This document shows positions 7,720-16,969 of a stretch of 64,000 nucleotides of DNA, piece by piece; within the stretch, counting starts at the first letter, position 1; the number at the start of each line of letters is the position of its first letter. A model generated the notes under the pieces. That model had not been told where the DNA came from. It saw only the letters and a list, made by a program, of their open reading frames with translations, and did not search any database. A program made the translations under genes and the position numbers. The stretch lies in contig QCDC01000008.1 of NCBI GenBank assembly GCA_003278805.1, positions 1 to 64,000 of the forward strand. Reading direction: 5' to 3'. The stretch comes from Pelagibacteraceae bacterium AG-349-L17 (GTDB lineage Bacteria > Pseudomonadota > Alphaproteobacteria > Pelagibacterales > Pelagibacteraceae).

Positions 7720-8801
7720 TTTTTCTCAACATAAATCGACTGGCTCGGGAACGCAAATGAAGCACCATTTTTCTCAACAATTTCTTTAATCGCGATTGCT
7801 AATCTTTCTTTAACATCTAGCCAATTATTCCAACTTCCTGATTTTGTAAAACACCTCACATACATATCTATTGAACTATCTGAAAATTTATCAACTCTTA
7901 CTGCAACCCCAATTGAAGTATTATAATCCTCACTTGAATTAATATAACTTTCGATCTCATCTCTAATCTTTTTCAACTGATCTACAGTAGTGTCATACTG
8001 AAGTGTGATAATCCAACTGATTAACCAATTTGAAGTTTCACTTACATTTACAACTGCATTTTCAGCAAATTGAAAGTTTGGAATAATAGCTAGAGATTTG
8101 TCAAACTTTCTAATTGTTGTTGACCTAAATCCAATCTTTTCTACTACACCTTCAATAATACCCTCGACAGCTATCCAGTCTCCAATTTTAAATCTCTTTT
8201 CAACTAAAACTAAAATTCCTGATATTAAATTTTTGAATAAATCTTGTGCCCCTAATGCTACAGCAACACCAAACAATCCAAGACCTGCAATGATTGGACC
8301 TATTTTAATTCCCCACAATTCTAAAACTGCTGCTAAACCTAAAATAAAAATTAAAATTTTTAGCGATTTAATTATCCAGCCAATAAGTTCCCTTGTTAAC
8401 AATTTGTCTAAACCACTAAGTATGTATGAGATTGGTTCTATGATTTGGTGAATTACCCAAAAAATTAAAATAGTGATCAACGTTCTATTAATTGTATCTA
8501 CCACTTCTCTTCCTTCTAGTGAGAAAGTCATATAGTAGCTTGCAATAAAAAATCCTAATACAATTGGTAAAAATCTTGCTGGACCTACAAGTGATTGAAC
8601 AAAAGTATCATCTAATTTATTCGTTGTTCTTTTCGAAATAATTTCTAATTTTTTTATAACTAATTTGCTTATAAGACCTCTAAAAATTAAGAATAGTAAA
8701 AATATTCCAATACCAATTAAGATTTGAAAAATATCAACACCAAGAATTCCTTTATTCCATACTGATAAAAATATCTTCGAAAAATTATTAATTAATTCCA
8801 T
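7716..8801 (-). CDS. MscS family mechanosensitive ion channel
   Basis: 361 aa. Several N-terminal membrane helices lead into the pore-lining segment GLGLFGVAVALGAQDLFKN (about 173-191), followed by the beta domain signature LVEKRFKIGDWIAVEG and IGFRSTTIRKFDKS. The C-terminal alpha/beta domain ends near the stop. These are the hallmarks of small-conductance mechanosensitive channels that release solutes upon hypo-osmotic shock. It lies between hemD (2 bases upstream) and yggT (4-base overlap downstream) on the minus strand. Confidence 0.92.
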   Translation of the reverse strand: MELINNFSKIFLSVWNKGILGVDIFQILIGIGIFLLFLIFRGLISKLVIKKLEIISKRTTNKLDDTFVQSLVGPARFLPIVLGFFIASYYMTFSLEGREVVDTINRTLITILIFWVIHQIIEPISYILSGLDKLLTRELIGWIIKSLKILIFILGLAAVLELWGIKIGPIIAGLGLFGVAVALGAQDLFKNLISGILVLVEKRFKIGDWIAVEGIIEGVVEKIGFRSTTIRKFDKSLAIIPNFQFAENAVVNVSETSNWLISWIITLQYDTTVDQLKKIRDEIESYINSSEDYNTSIGVAVRVDKFSDSSIDMYVRCFTKSGSWNNWLDVKERLAIAIKEIVEKNGASFAFPSQSIYVEKK

Positions 8802-8803
8802 TT

Positions 8804-9502
8804 CTAAATTTTATATAACAAAAACTCTTCTTCTCCAGGGTTAAAAAGAAAAATCTTTTTCCATTTAATTTCGTTCAGTATTGACGAGGTTTTTTCGCCT
8901 ATACACATCAAATTTGTATTCATCCATAAATTTTTAGTTTGGTAAATCTTTATAAAATTTAAGAAACTTGATGCACTATTTTGAGAGTAAACATAGACCA
9001 TATCAGGCATATTTAATTTTAATTCATTAACAAATTTCTCATGAAATTTTTCATTATGATCTGCTCTGTAATTAATAATTCTTTTTACCTTAAAACCTTC
9101 GCTTAATAACTGTTGATCTAAATCAACCGATATTGTTTCGCCACTAACGTAAAGTAATTCTTTATTTTTGGACTCATAACTTTGTATAATTAACTCCTTT
9201 AAGTTTGTAACATTTCCCTCAGCCGCAATTGTATTTTGAAAACCAACACTTCTTGCTTTGTTTTCAGTAGCGTTTCCAACACAAAAGCATTTAATATTTT
9301 TATCTAATTTTACTGTGTTTAAAAATTTTACTGCATTTGCACTAGTAAAAACAATTCCACCATATTCAGAAAAGTTAATTTCTTCATAATTAACCTTTTC
9401 AATTCTTATTAATGGAAGATGAGAAACTTGATGTCCTAATGATTGAAATTTTAATATCATTTCAGAACAATCCTCCAGTGGTCTAGTTAACAAAATATGC
9501 AT
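8804..9502 (-). CDS. hemD: uroporphyrinogen-III synthase HemD
   Basis: 232 aa. It cyclises hydroxymethylbilane to uroporphyrinogen III. The family is poorly conserved, but the N-terminal LLTRPLEDC and GHQVSHLPLIRIEK, the central GGIVFTSANAVKFL, and the late MVYVYSQNSASSFL and CIGEKTSS are typical. Its location one base downstream of hemC on the same strand supports the call, since the two enzymes act consecutively in tetrapyrrole synthesis. hemE, hemH and hemJ are separate, at 37.6-40.0 kb. Confidence 0.88.
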   Translation of the reverse strand: MHILLTRPLEDCSEMILKFQSLGHQVSHLPLIRIEKVNYEEINFSEYGGIVFTSANAVKFLNTVKLDKNIKCFCVGNATENKARSVGFQNTIAAEGNVTNLKELIIQSYESKNKELLYVSGETISVDLDQQLLSEGFKVKRIINYRADHNEKFHEKFVNELKLNMPDMVYVYSQNSASSFLNFIKIYQTKNLWMNTNLMCIGEKTSSILNEIKWKKIFLFNPGEEEFLLYKI

Positions 9503-9503
9503 A

Positions 9504-10421
9504 TTATCTTTTATATGAATTTTTTGATTTTGTTTTTAAAAGTATTCCAATCTCTTTACCAATTTCTTTAAACTCATTCAAATTACCAGCTTTTTTTTCA
9601 TAAAACCTTTGTTTACCATCTAAAGAAAAAAGTTCAGCCTCCACTATAATTTTTTCTCCATCAACCACTGAATGAGCACCAATTGCTGTTTCACAATCTC
9701 CATCTAAAACTTTTAAAATATTTCTCTCAAGGTGAGCTCTTTTATGTGTTTCCTCATGATTAATTTTGTTTAAAATAGAAATTGTCTCATCATCATTCTC
9801 CCTGCACTGAAGAGCAATTACGCCTTGTCCTGCACTAGGAATTATTTCTTCAGCCGAAAAAATTTCTGAGATTTCATTTTCAAATTTTAAAAATTTGATA
9901 CCAGCATAAGACAAAATAATTGCATCATACATCCCATCATTTAATTTTCTAATTCTAGTATCTACATTCCCTCTTATTAATTTGCAGTTTAAATCTTGTC
10001 TAATTTTTTTAATTTGAAATTCTCTTCTGTATGATGAGGTCCCAACAATCGACTCTTGATCTAAGTCTTTAAGTTTCTTTTTATCCTTTGAAATTAAAAT
10101 CTCTCTAGGATCATTTCTTTCAAGAAATGTATCTGTCCTTAATCCTTCTGTCTCATTAGCTGGCATATCTTTCAGTGCATGGACTGCAATATCAATATTT
10201 TTTAACTTAAGTTCTTTTTCAATATTACTAGAAAACAAACCCTTGCCACCAATTTCTGATAGTCTTGTATCCTGCACTTCGTCACCTTTAGTTGTAATTG
10301 ATTTAATTAAAATATCTTCATTACCAAGATCAGTATTTTCAATAATCTTATCTTTAGCTTGTTGAGCATAAAGTAAGGCAAGCTTACTACCCCTAGATCC
10401 AATTATTATTTTTTTTCTCAT
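9504..10421 (-). CDS. hemC: hydroxymethylbilane synthase (porphobilinogen deaminase) HemC
   Basis: 305 aa, normal length. It polymerises four porphobilinogens. The sequence shows GSRGSKLALLYAQ at the N-terminus, TKGDEVQDTRLSEIGGKGLFS, HALKDMPA, GTSSYRREFQIK, RGNVDTRIRKL, AGIKFL, PSAGQGVIALQCR and the dipyrromethane-cofactor Cys in LDGDCETAIGAH (about 240). It is cytosolic. It leads the minus-strand run hemC-hemD-mscS-yggT-folD and is divergent from tsaD across a 54-base AT-rich gap that must hold both promoters. Confidence 0.97.
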   Translation of the reverse strand: MRKKIIIGSRGSKLALLYAQQAKDKIIENTDLGNEDILIKSITTKGDEVQDTRLSEIGGKGLFSSNIEKELKLKNIDIAVHALKDMPANETEGLRTDTFLERNDPREILISKDKKKLKDLDQESIVGTSSYRREFQIKKIRQDLNCKLIRGNVDTRIRKLNDGMYDAIILSYAGIKFLKFENEISEIFSAEEIIPSAGQGVIALQCRENDDETISILNKINHEETHKRAHLERNILKVLDGDCETAIGAHSVVDGEKIIVEAELFSLDGKQRFYEKKAGNLNEFKEIGKEIGILLKTKSKNSYKR

Positions 10422-10475
10422 AAAAAATTATTTCTTACTTGTATAAAGATTGTACAATTATTAAAAACTATTTGA

Positions 10476-11549
10476 ATGAGCAAAAAACCCTTAATTCTTG
10501 GAATAGAGTCTAGTTGTGATGAGACAGCAGCTTCTTTAATAACTGAAAATGCAGAAGGATTCCCAGTAGTTTTGTCCAACATTGTTTCTAGCCAAGTGGA
10601 GGTTCATAAGGAGTTTGGTGGTGTAGTTCCTGAACTAGCAGCACGTTCACACATTGAAAAAATTGATTGGATTGTCAAAAAAGCTATTGATGAAAGTGGA
10701 AGAAAAATTGAAGAAATAGATGCGGTTGCTTCTACCGCTGGTCCTGGATTAATTGTTTGTTTATCAGTTGGGTTAAGTTTTGGTAAAGCTTTCGCAACGG
10801 CAATGAATAAACCTTTTATTGCTGTTAATCATTTAGAGGGACATGCTTTAAGTCCAAAAATAAATACAAATTTAAATTATCCATATTTACTTCTTTTAAT
10901 TTCAGGTGGGCACTCACAATATTTAAGTGTTAAGAACCTTGGTAAATATAAAAGATTAGGAACAACTATTGATGATGCGTTAGGTGAGGCGTTTGACAAA
11001 ACGGCAAAGCTTTTGGGAATAGAATTTCCAGGAGGACCTCAAATTGAAATTTTAGCTAAAAAAGGTGATCCAGAAAAATATGACTTACCAAAACCAATTT
11101 TCAGCAAAGGAGGATGCAATCTTTCTTTTGCAGGTCTAAAAACTGCCGTGTTGAAGATAAGCAAAACAATTAAATCAGAACAAGATAAATATGATCTTGC
11201 AGCATCTTTTCAAAAAACAATTGAGGAAATTTTATATAAAAAAACAAAGATTGCTTTTACTGAATTTGAAAAAATAAATGAATTAAGTGAAAAAATTTTC
11301 GTTGTTGCTGGCGGAGTTGCAGCAAATAAAAAAATTAGATCTATGTTAATTAATCTATGTGAAGAAAATAATTATAAAAGTATTTTTCCACCTATAGAGT
11401 TTTGTGGAGATAATGCAGCAATGATTGCAATGGTAGGTTTGGAAAAATTTAAAATAAATCAATTTGATGATTTAGATTATCCAGCAAAACCTAGATGGCC
11501 TTTAGATGAAGATGCAGCTTTTCTCAAAGGTGCTGGAGTTCAATTATAA
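10476..11549 (+). CDS. tsaD: tRNA N6-adenosine threonylcarbamoyltransferase TsaD
   Basis: 357 aa. It transfers threonylcarbamoyl to A37 of ANN-decoding tRNAs. The ASKHA-fold signatures are GIESSCDETAASL (N-terminus), GVVPELAARSHIE, the metal-binding NHLEGHALSP (HxEGH), LISGGHSQYL, GEAFDKTAKLLG, FPGGPQIE, SFAGLKTAV and VAGGVAANKKIR. Length and motifs are complete. The stop overlaps the ATG of the EVE-domain protein by one base (TAATG), indicating coupling. Confidence 0.97.
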   Translation: MSKKPLILGIESSCDETAASLITENAEGFPVVLSNIVSSQVEVHKEFGGVVPELAARSHIEKIDWIVKKAIDESGRKIEEIDAVASTAGPGLIVCLSVGLSFGKAFATAMNKPFIAVNHLEGHALSPKINTNLNYPYLLLLISGGHSQYLSVKNLGKYKRLGTTIDDALGEAFDKTAKLLGIEFPGGPQIEILAKKGDPEKYDLPKPIFSKGGCNLSFAGLKTAVLKISKTIKSEQDKYDLAASFQKTIEEILYKKTKIAFTEFEKINELSEKIFVVAGGVAANKKIRSMLINLCEENNYKSIFPPIEFCGDNAAMIAMVGLEKFKINQFDDLDYPAKPRWPLDEDAAFLKGAGVQL

Positions 11550-11962
11550 TGAAATATTGGTTGATGAAATCTGAACCAGATGTTTGGTCAATTGACCAAC
11601 AAAAAAAAGCTGGAATTAAAGGTGCACCTTGGGATGGTGTCAGAAATTATCAAGCTGCAAAAAATTTAAAAAGTATGAGTAAAGGAGATCTATGTTTTTT
11701 TTATCATTCAAACATAGGAAAAGAGATAGTTGGGATAGTAAAAGTTATTAAAGAATCGTATATAGATAAAACAGACAAAACAGGGAGATTTGTTGCCGTT
11801 ACTGTTCAATTTAAGTCTAAATTTTCAAAGCCTATAACGCTCGAAAGTATTAAAAAAAATAAGGATTTAAGCCATTTAGCTCTAATAAAGCAAAGTAGGC
11901 TTTCTGTAATGCCTGTTGATTATAAAAGCTGGAAAATTATAAATAACATGAGTAGAATTTAA
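11549..11962 (+). CDS. EVE domain-containing protein
   Basis: 137 aa single-domain protein with the EVE/PUA-like fold signatures: YWLMKSEPDVWSIDQ at the N-terminus, WDGVRNYQAAKNLKSMSKGD, FYHSN, GIVKVIKESY and a C-terminal LSVMPVDYKSWKII. EVE proteins bind modified bases in nucleic acids. Many alphaproteobacteria carry one of this size near tsaD or housekeeping genes. The TAATG junction with tsaD suggests an operon. The exact role is unknown. Confidence 0.88.
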   Translation: MKYWLMKSEPDVWSIDQQKKAGIKGAPWDGVRNYQAAKNLKSMSKGDLCFFYHSNIGKEIVGIVKVIKESYIDKTDKTGRFVAVTVQFKSKFSKPITLESIKKNKDLSHLALIKQSRLSVMPVDYKSWKIINNMSRI

Positions 11963-11977
11963 AAAAAAAATTGTCCT

Positions 11978-14074
11978 ATGCCAAAAAAAAAGAAGAAGAA
12001 AAGCAAGGTAAGAAAAAAAAAGTCTAAAGTTAGAAAAAAAACCTCAAAAAAGGTGAAAAGAAGATCTAAAGTTAGAAAAAAATCTTCTAAAAAACAAAAA
12101 AAAAGAATTAAAGTAAAAAAGGAAAACGGAAATACACCTCCTGAAGTTGTTATTAAAACAAAACCAGAATGGGTTAAAAGTGGCTTGGCAAATAAAAGTA
12201 AATACCAACAAAAATATTCTCAATCTATAAAAAGCAATGACGAATTTTGGAGGAAAGAAGGAAAAAGAATTACTTGGATAAAACCATATAAAAAAATTAA
12301 AGACGTAAAATACAGTACAAAAGAAGTAAAAATTAAATGGTTTGAAGATGGCACTTTAAATGCTTCTGCAAATTGCATTGATAGACATTTAAAGGATAAA
12401 AAAGATAAAACTGCTATTATTTGGGTTGGAGATGATCCAAAAGATAGTCAAAAAATTTCTTATAAACAACTTCATCAAAAAGTTTCTAAAGCAGCAAATG
12501 GTTTAAAAAAATTAGGAATTAAAAAAGGTGACCGTGTAACAATTTATTTAACCATGATACCAGAGTTAGCAATTTTAATGCTGGCCTGTGTGAGAATTGG
12601 TGCAGTTCATTCGATTATTTTTGGAGGTTTTTCAGCAGACTCTATCTCTGGGAGAGTAAATGATTGCGAATCTGAATATATCATTACTGCAGATGAAGGA
12701 GTGCGAGGTGGAAAAACTATTCCACTAAAATATACAGTAGATGAAGCTCTAATGAGTTGTCCAAATGTTAAGAAATGTATTGTTGTTAAACGAACAGGTA
12801 ATTATATCAACTGGGATCAAAATAGAGATGTTTGGTATCATGATTTAATTAAAGATGTCCCTAATCATTGTGAACCTGAAGAAATGAATGCAGAGGATCC
12901 GTTATTTATTTTATATACTTCTGGTTCGACAGGTAAACCTAAAGGAGTTCTTCATACTACTGGAGGATACATGGTTTATGCATCAATGACACATCAATAT
13001 ATTTTTAACTACAAACCTAAAGATATTTATTGGTGTACAGCTGATATTGGTTGGGTAACTGGACATAGTTATATTATTTATGGACCGCTTTCGAATGGTG
13101 CAACGACTATCATGTTTGAAGGAATTCCAAATTATCCCGATAGTTCTAGATGGTGGCAAATAGTTGATAAATATAAAGTGAATACTTTTTATACAGCCCC
13201 AACTGCAATTAGAGCTTTAATGCGTGAAGGTGATAAGCCTGTTAAAAAAACATCTAGAAAATCACTTAAACTTTTAGGAACAGTCGGGGAACCAATAAAT
13301 CCAGAGGCTTGGATGTGGTATTATAAAATAGTAGGCAATTCTAAATGCCCAATTGTAGATACTTGGTGGCAAACAGAAACCGGAGGTATAATGATCGCTC
13401 CTCAAACAGGTGCAATTCCTCTTAAACCCGGATCTGCAACAAAACCTTTCTATGGAATTAAACCAGTCCTTGTAGATAAAAACGGTAAAGAAGTTAAAGG
13501 CGCTGGAGAAGGAAGATTATGCATAGCTCAATCATGGCCTGGACAAATGAGAACTGTTTATGGTGATCATCAAAGATTTATAGATACATACTTTTCTCAA
13601 TTTAATGGCAAATATTTTACAGGCGATGGATGTCGAAGAGATAAAGATGGATATTACTGGATCACTGGTAGAGTAGATGATGTAATTATTGTTTCGGGAC
13701 ATAATCTTGGAACAGCTGAAATTGAAAGTGCGTTTGTTGCTCATCCAAAAGTAGCTGAAGCTGCTGTAGTTGGTTACCCTCATGATATTAAAGGTAATGG
13801 TTTGTATTGTTATGTAACCTTGAATGCAGGAGAAAGCGAAACTGGTGAACTAGAAAGAGATCTAAAACTTTGGGTTAGAAAACAAATTGGTCCTTTGGCA
13901 ACTCCAGATCTAATTCATTTTACTCCAGGTCTTCCTAAAACAAGATCAGGAAAAATAATGAGAAGGATTTTAAGAAAAATTGCTGCTAACGAGCACGGTC
14001 AATTAGGAGACACCACTACTCTAGCGGATCCAAGTGTTGTAGATAGTTTAGTAGATAATAGAAAAAATATTTAA
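11978..14074 (+). CDS. acs: acetyl-CoA synthetase with Lys/Arg-rich N-terminal extension
   Basis: 698 aa AMP-forming acetate-CoA ligase: acetate + ATP + CoA to acetyl-CoA. The catalytic body begins near residue 70 ([16 protein letters not shown], then [19 protein letters not shown]). It shows the P-loop-like [39 protein letters not shown], and the acetylation-regulated Lys in [14 protein letters not shown] near 665. The canonical enzyme is about 650 aa. The extra first ~50-60 residues are low-complexity [10 protein letters not shown]-type repeats resembling histone H1 or AlgP tails. No ATG/GTG start closer to the domain was evident; a TTG (in SGLANKS) exists. It sits just upstream of the DUF4212/symporter pair on the same strand, with one minus-strand gene between. 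Confidence 0.96.
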   Translation: MPKKKKKKSKVRKKKSKVRKKTSKKVKRRSKVRKKSSKKQKKRIKVKKENGNTPPEVVIKTKPEWVKSGLANKSKYQQKYSQSIKSNDEFWRKEGKRITWIKPYKKIKDVKYSTKEVKIKWFEDGTLNASANCIDRHLKDKKDKTAIIWVGDDPKDSQKISYKQLHQKVSKAANGLKKLGIKKGDRVTIYLTMIPELAILMLACVRIGAVHSIIFGGFSADSISGRVNDCESEYIITADEGVRGGKTIPLKYTVDEALMSCPNVKKCIVVKRTGNYINWDQNRDVWYHDLIKDVPNHCEPEEMNAEDPLFILYTSGSTGKPKGVLHTTGGYMVYASMTHQYIFNYKPKDIYWCTADIGWVTGHSYIIYGPLSNGATTIMFEGIPNYPDSSRWWQIVDKYKVNTFYTAPTAIRALMREGDKPVKKTSRKSLKLLGTVGEPINPEAWMWYYKIVGNSKCPIVDTWWQTETGGIMIAPQTGAIPLKPGSATKPFYGIKPVLVDKNGKEVKGAGEGRLCIAQSWPGQMRTVYGDHQRFIDTYFSQFNGKYFTGDGCRRDKDGYYWITGRVDDVIIVSGHNLGTAEIESAFVAHPKVAEAAVVGYPHDIKGNGLYCYVTLNAGESETGELERDLKLWVRKQIGPLATPDLIHFTPGLPKTRSGKIMRRILRKIAANEHGQLGDTTTLADPSVVDSLVDNRKNI

Positions 14075-14694
14075 AACTGAATTAAATCTTTAAACTCTTG
14101 TTTAACAACATCCCATTTTAAAATCATCGAATTTAAAACAATCTTTCGATCTAAAGTTTTTAATTCCTCTGCAATCGGAGCCCACTTATATAAAGAAAGA
14201 GCACTAGGGTTAAAAGGTAAATCCTGATAATAACCATCCCAATTAATTTTCTCTGATCGTTCATCAAAACTTTTTCTTGCTTCATCAACAATGTCTAATG
14301 GCATCTTATTAGAAATTTCATCATCTAAGATTTTATTAAAAATTTCGTTTGCATTATGAATATCCTTATAATTGAAATTAGCTTTCAAATATGAAAAAGT
14401 AAAAAAAGTTAAATCTTGTAATGCAACTGAATAAATATTCCATTTAGCAAGATTTACTGATGACATAAATTCATCATTATCAAAATGAAGAACGTATCTT
14501 GTTCCCATTCTAGTTTTAAGATAATTATATAAAGTAACCTGAGTAGCCCAGGCAGATTTTGTTTGAATAAACTGCTCTAACTCATCCAAAGTTTTTATTT
14601 TTTTTTTGGGAATAAACGCCTTAAACATGGCGAATAAATATGTTTTAAAATCTTCAAGTTTTATGTCTCTCCAAGTTAATTTGTATTTTCCCAT
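14071..14694 (-). CDS. conserved hypothetical protein
   Basis: About 207 aa from the ATG at 14694 ([17 protein letters not shown]). A TTG at 14715 is possible upstream but less likely. It is a soluble, mixed-charge, Trp/Tyr-rich protein without signal peptide or membrane helices. I do not recognise a named domain. Notable segments are [37 protein letters not shown] and [21 protein letters not shown]. It is inserted between acs and the acetate-type symporter on the opposite strand, its stop overlapping the acs stop by 4 bases, so convergent transcription may separate the two acetate genes. Function unknown. Confidence 0.7.
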   Translation of the reverse strand: MGKYKLTWRDIKLEDFKTYLFAMFKAFIPKKKIKTLDELEQFIQTKSAWATQVTLYNYLKTRMGTRYVLHFDNDEFMSSVNLAKWNIYSVALQDLTFFTFSYLKANFNYKDIHNANEIFNKILDDEISNKMPLDIVDEARKSFDERSEKINWDGYYQDLPFNPSALSLYKWAPIAEELKTLDRKIVLNSMILKWDVVKQEFKDLIQF

Positions 14695-14792
14695 GTTAAT
14701 TTGTAAGTGCGCCAATTATATCTTAAAAAAGCAAGTAAATAAGTACCTTATATGGTGAATTTTAGGTCTTTTCAAAACCTTCATAATGGTTA

Positions 14793-14804
14793 TGGTTTCA
14801 ACCA
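14793..14804. promoter_or_regulatory. short palindrome upstream of DUF4212/symporter operon
   Basis: TGGTTTCAACCA has perfect 5-bp arms around a 2-base centre, 25 bases before the DUF4212 ATG. Its position between a likely promoter region and the ribosome binding site would suit an operator or small hairpin. The arms are short, so chance occurrence is possible in this AT-rich leader. Confidence 0.3.
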
Positions 14805-14817
14805 GTTATAACTAAAT

Positions 14818-14824
14818 AGAGAGG
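14818..14824 (+). promoter_or_regulatory. strong Shine-Dalgarno of DUF4212 gene
   Basis: AGAGAGG is followed by a 5-base spacer TATAA and the ATG at 14830. Most starts in this window have no recognisable purine-rich site, so this one stands out and fixes the start of the DUF4212 gene. It suggests strong translation of the symporter operon. Confidence 0.7.
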
Positions 14825-14829
14825 TATAA

Positions 14830-15090
14830 ATGTCAAATCAACAAAAACACTGGGAAAAAACCAGGGGGTTGTTATTTATAACACTGGCAATCTGGTTTGT
14901 TTTCTCAATTGGCATCTTTCTCTTTGGAGCTGAAATGAACGAGGTCACAGGACCTTTCGGTTATCCGTGGACATACTGGTTTACATGTCAGGGATCTCTT
15001 GGTGCTTTCGTAATCTTGATTTTCTGGTTTGCGAATAGACAAGAAAAAATCGATGAAGAGTTCGGCTTTAGCGAAAGAGAGGACGAATAA
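14830..15090 (+). CDS. DUF4212 protein, small subunit of sodium:solute symporter
   Basis: 86 aa with two membrane helices (about 13-32 and 46-66) and the family pattern HWEKTRGLLFITLAIWF near the N-terminus and GPFGYPWTYWFTCQG in the loop. DUF4212 proteins are encoded almost always immediately upstream of an SSS-family symporter and are taken to be its small partner. Here the stop and the next ATG share one base (TAATG). It is preceded by a strong ribosome binding site. Confidence 0.92.
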   Translation: MSNQQKHWEKTRGLLFITLAIWFVFSIGIFLFGAEMNEVTGPFGYPWTYWFTCQGSLGAFVILIFWFANRQEKIDEEFGFSEREDE

Positions 15091-16901
15091 TGAAAGGTAA
15101 TTTCATAGATAATTTGCCTAAGATTTACGGAATCTATACAGGAGGATTTGTAGGTTTCATAATCATTATGGCAATTGCTGAACAGATGGGTATGACAGCT
15201 AAAACGATAGGTATCGCTTTCGTTGCATTTACTGTATTCATCTATGCATTAATCGGTTATCTATCAAGAACAGCCCAAGCAGATGCATATTATGTAGCTG
15301 GAAGGCAAGTACCAACAGTCTTCAACGGAATGGCGACGGCAGCAGACTGGATGTCTGGTGCATCATTCGTTGCTATGGCAGGTGGTATTTACTTTAAAGG
15401 TTACGGTTATATGGCTCTACTTGTTGGTTGGACTGGTGGATACGTGCTTGTTGCATCTTTATTAGCACCATACCTAAGAAAATTTGGCTGTTATACAGTT
15501 CCAGATTTTATAGGTACAAGATACGGTGGTAATTTAGCAAGATTTAGCGCAGTGGTCGTTTTAACTGTTGCTTCATTTACTTATGTGACTGCACAAATTA
15601 ACGCTACAGGTACTATTGCATCTGTTGCACTAGATATCCCATTCCAATACGCAGTTTATGTTGGACTAATAAGTATTTTATTATGTTCAATGTTAGGTGG
15701 TATGAGAGGGGTAACTTGGACACAGGTTGCACAATATATCGTACTAATTATAGCATACCTACTTCCAGTATTCTGGATCAGTAACAAAATGGGTGCGGGT
15801 TTCTTCCCTCACTTTATGTTAGCTGATGAGGTTGCTAGAATTGGTGAATTAGAACAACAGTTCGGTTTTGTTAAAAACGCAGCTGCTGATCTAAAAACAG
15901 TACCTAAAGGCTTAGCAGGAATAACTAAAGCTCACTCTGCAGTTAACGCTACACCTTGGGCATTTATTTCATTAGCATTAGCGATGATGATGGGAACAGC
16001 TTCATTACCGCACGTGATGATGAGATACTTTACTACTCCAAGTGTAAAAGCAGCTAGAAAATCAGTAGGTTGGTCATTATTCTTTATCTTCCTACTTTAT
16101 TCTTCTGCTCCAATGTTAGCTACATTATCTAAGTTATCATTGATCGACCCGAATTTACCAACTGGTATTATCGGTAAGACATTTGCAGAAGTGGAAGCGA
16201 TAGATTGGTACCAAAACTGGAACCAAGCAAACCTTATGTTTATCAGCGACTTTAACGGAAATGGAACTCTTGAATTAAATGAGTTTTTCATGGGTGGTAA
16301 AGCCGTTGTATTAGCAACACCAGAGATAGCTGGATTACCATATGTAATTTCAGGTCTAGTTGCTGCAGGAGGTATGGCAGCTGCCATGTCTACTGCCGAT
16401 GGTTTGATTCTAGCGATTGCAAACGCTATATCACATGATGTTTACTATAAGATCATTGATCCAAAAGCGGAAACTGCAAAAAGACTACTTGTTGCAAGGG
16501 TATTACTTGTAATAATTGGTTTTGCTGGAGCAACTATTGCAGCAATGGAGATACAAGGAATCTTAGGTTCAGTTATCTGGGCTTTTGATTTTGCGATGTC
16601 TGGATTGTTCTTCCCACTTGTACTTGGTGTATGGTGGAAGAGAGCTAATAGACAAGGTGCGATTGCTGGTATGCTAGGTGGTCTAATCGCCGGTGCGTGG
16701 TACTTAGTTTGGGTACGAACTGGTGGAAGTGGATTCCTAGGAATTACACAGTTAACATTTGGTATCTTCGGATCAGCTGTTAGTTTAGTTTTAATGGTAG
16801 TAGTTAGTTTAATGACTGCAGAACCAGATAAAGCTACTCAAAAAATGGTTGATGATGTGCGTGTACCGAGTGGTAAATCAATTCTTGGTAAATCACACTA
16901 A
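15090..16901 (+). CDS. sodium:solute symporter (SSSF), acetate/short-acid permease-like
   Basis: 603 aa with about 13 membrane helices. SSSF signatures include AYYVAGRQVPTVFNGMATAA near residue 65, ADWMSGASFVAMAG, MMRYFTTPSVKAARKS and the ISHDVYYKI segment. The family includes acetate permease ActP; pairing with DUF4212 places it in the VC_2705-like branch. With acs nearby, uptake of acetate or a related short acid is the simplest role, but this is inferred from context. A polar loop at residues 387-398 (DFNGNGTLELNE) matches the 12-position EF-hand calcium loop. The codon use and strong flanking signals suggest high expression. Confidence 0.93.
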   Translation: MKGNFIDNLPKIYGIYTGGFVGFIIIMAIAEQMGMTAKTIGIAFVAFTVFIYALIGYLSRTAQADAYYVAGRQVPTVFNGMATAADWMSGASFVAMAGGIYFKGYGYMALLVGWTGGYVLVASLLAPYLRKFGCYTVPDFIGTRYGGNLARFSAVVVLTVASFTYVTAQINATGTIASVALDIPFQYAVYVGLISILLCSMLGGMRGVTWTQVAQYIVLIIAYLLPVFWISNKMGAGFFPHFMLADEVARIGELEQQFGFVKNAAADLKTVPKGLAGITKAHSAVNATPWAFISLALAMMMGTASLPHVMMRYFTTPSVKAARKSVGWSLFFIFLLYSSAPMLATLSKLSLIDPNLPTGIIGKTFAEVEAIDWYQNWNQANLMFISDFNGNGTLELNEFFMGGKAVVLATPEIAGLPYVISGLVAAGGMAAAMSTADGLILAIANAISHDVYYKIIDPKAETAKRLLVARVLLVIIGFAGATIAAMEIQGILGSVIWAFDFAMSGLFFPLVLGVWWKRANRQGAIAGMLGGLIAGAWYLVWVRTGGSGFLGITQLTFGIFGSAVSLVLMVVVSLMTAEPDKATQKMVDDVRVPSGKSILGKSH

Positions 16902-16911
16902 ATAATCTTTT

Positions 16912-16942
16912 AAAGGGGCGATTAATTTCGCCCCTTTTATTT
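16912..16942 (+). terminator. Rho-independent terminator after the symporter gene
   Basis: A perfect 10-bp stem, AAAGGGGCGA (16912-16921) with TCGCCCCTTT (16928-16937), encloses a 6-base loop and is followed by TATTT. It begins 10 bases after the symporter stop. This is one of only two GC-rich hairpin terminators I see in the window. Confidence 0.92.
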
Positions 16943-16969
16943 CAATAAATTTTCCAATATAAATTTTGT

